Shown here one piece after another: positions 7,340 to 7,761 of a stretch of 7,761 bases of DNA (its first letter is position 1; each line of letters opens with the position of its first letter). Origin of the DNA: Bacteroidota bacterium (GTDB taxonomy: Bacteria; Bacteroidota; Bacteroidia; Chitinophagales; UBA8649); the NCBI GenBank assembly GCA_003447535.1, contig DLYY01000141.1, forward strand, positions 1,016 through 8,776. Direction: 5' to 3'. A program made the position numbers and the translations under genes. Under the pieces are notes generated by a model that saw only the letters and a list, made by a program, of their open reading frames with translations, was not told where the DNA came from and did not search any database.

Positions 7340-7761
7340 TCAACAAATTCAAATTTGTTTAACGGCAAGTTTTCAACCGCGTCAATGCGAATGCGTTTGC
7401 CAAATCGCTTGCTTAATTTATAGCGCTCAGAAAACAAGCCCTTGGTAAACCATGCGTGTATATATGGGTGAACCCTAAGATGAATCAAGTCCCTCTCCGA
7501 TCGCTGCTCAATGGCTTCCTCAATTCGATCAGTAACCAAAATGGATGCTTCAATTTTGCCTGTACCATTACATGCAGGACACTGCTCAACTGTTTTAATT
7601 TCTACCTGTGGGCGAACACGCTGTCTTGTAATCTGCATTAAGTTGAACTTCGACAAAGGAAGGACCGTCGTCGTGGCCTTATCTAGCTTAAGGAGATCAC
7701 GCATGCGATCATAGATAAACTTCTTGTTTTCCTTTTCTCGCATATCGATAAAATCGATAAT
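7336..7761 (-). CDS. rng: RNase E/G family ribonuclease, C-terminal fragment (5' part beyond right edge)
   Basis: Endoribonuclease that cleaves single-stranded RNA in mRNA turnover and rRNA maturation. Only the last 141 codons are in the window; family members of the RNase G type have about 490-520 residues, so the S1 and most of the RNase H-like domain lie outside. The fragment starts inside the catalytic core at IIDFIDMR, which carries one of the metal-binding aspartates (equivalent to D303 of E. coli RNase E). The second is probably the Asp in LLKLDKATTTVLPLS. Then follow FNLMQITRQRVRP, the zinc-link CPACNGTGKIE, whose two cysteines join subunits in RNase E, and a basic C-terminal tail ending FEFVD. 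No long unstructured degradosome tail is present, so it is RNase G-like rather than a full RNase E. It is convergent with nadE, the two coding regions overlapping by 4 bp. An ATG at 7743 is internal (the M of IDMR), not the start. Confidence 0.94.
   Translation of the reverse strand: MIDFIDMREKENKKFIYDRMRDLLKLDKATTTVLPLSKFNLMQITRQRVRPQVEIKTVEQCPACNGTGKIEASILVTDRIEEAIEQRSERDLIHLRVHPYIHAWFTKGLFSERYKLSKRFGKRIRIDAVENLPLNKFEFVD

Noticed and set aside
7456..7714. Two plus-strand open frames (61 and 67 residues)
   Set aside because: Both are antisense to the conserved zinc-link and core region of the RNase gene.
7743..7761. Repeated ATCGAT around an A-rich centre at the right edge
   Set aside because: Explained by the coding sequence of the conserved IIDFIDM motif of the RNase.

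Overview
The window is a gene-dense piece of chromosome, most likely from a Bacteroidota bacterium of the Flavobacteriia, Saprospiria or Chitinophagia kind. Three things point there: a GldB-type gliding-motility lipoprotein, an RpoN N-terminus of the Bacteroidota style (Q-rich, ending NPALE), and a TAnnTTTG promoter core of the phylum-specific type, with almost no Shine-Dalgarno signals. The class cannot be settled from sequence reading alone.

Layout: (1) 1-1091, minus: rpoN (sigma-54), N-terminal 363 codons, 3' end cut by the window edge. (2) 1092-1152: the only intergenic stretch of any size (61 bp), carrying a compact divergent promoter. (3) 1153-3863, plus: asnS (asparaginyl-tRNA synthetase with a roughly 80-residue charged insertion), followed after 2 bp by a polytopic membrane protein that looks like a GT-C/PMT-type glycosyltransferase, starting at TTG. 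(4) 3868-5043, minus: a GldB-like lipoprotein, ending 4 bp from the membrane-protein stop. (5) 5050-7339, plus: a small outer-membrane beta-barrel protein starting 6 bp from the gldB start, then nadE (glutamine-dependent NAD+ synthetase). (6) 7336-7761, minus: the C-terminal end of an RNase E/G family ribonuclease, whose stop codon overlaps that of nadE.

Functionally this is core housekeeping (transcription, tRNA charging, NAD synthesis, RNA decay) interleaved with cell-envelope genes that may belong to gliding or type IX secretion. GldB is an essential gliding and type IX secretion-associated lipoprotein in Flavobacterium. The beta-barrel gene shares its start region and is of the same broad family as PorT, so the divergent gldB/beta-barrel pair is the most interesting part. 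No tRNA, rRNA, CRISPR array, insertion sequence or convincing intrinsic terminator was seen. No stretch above 300 bases lacks a gene. I found no strong evidence for a wholly new system; the findings are unusual details of genes with recognisable families.
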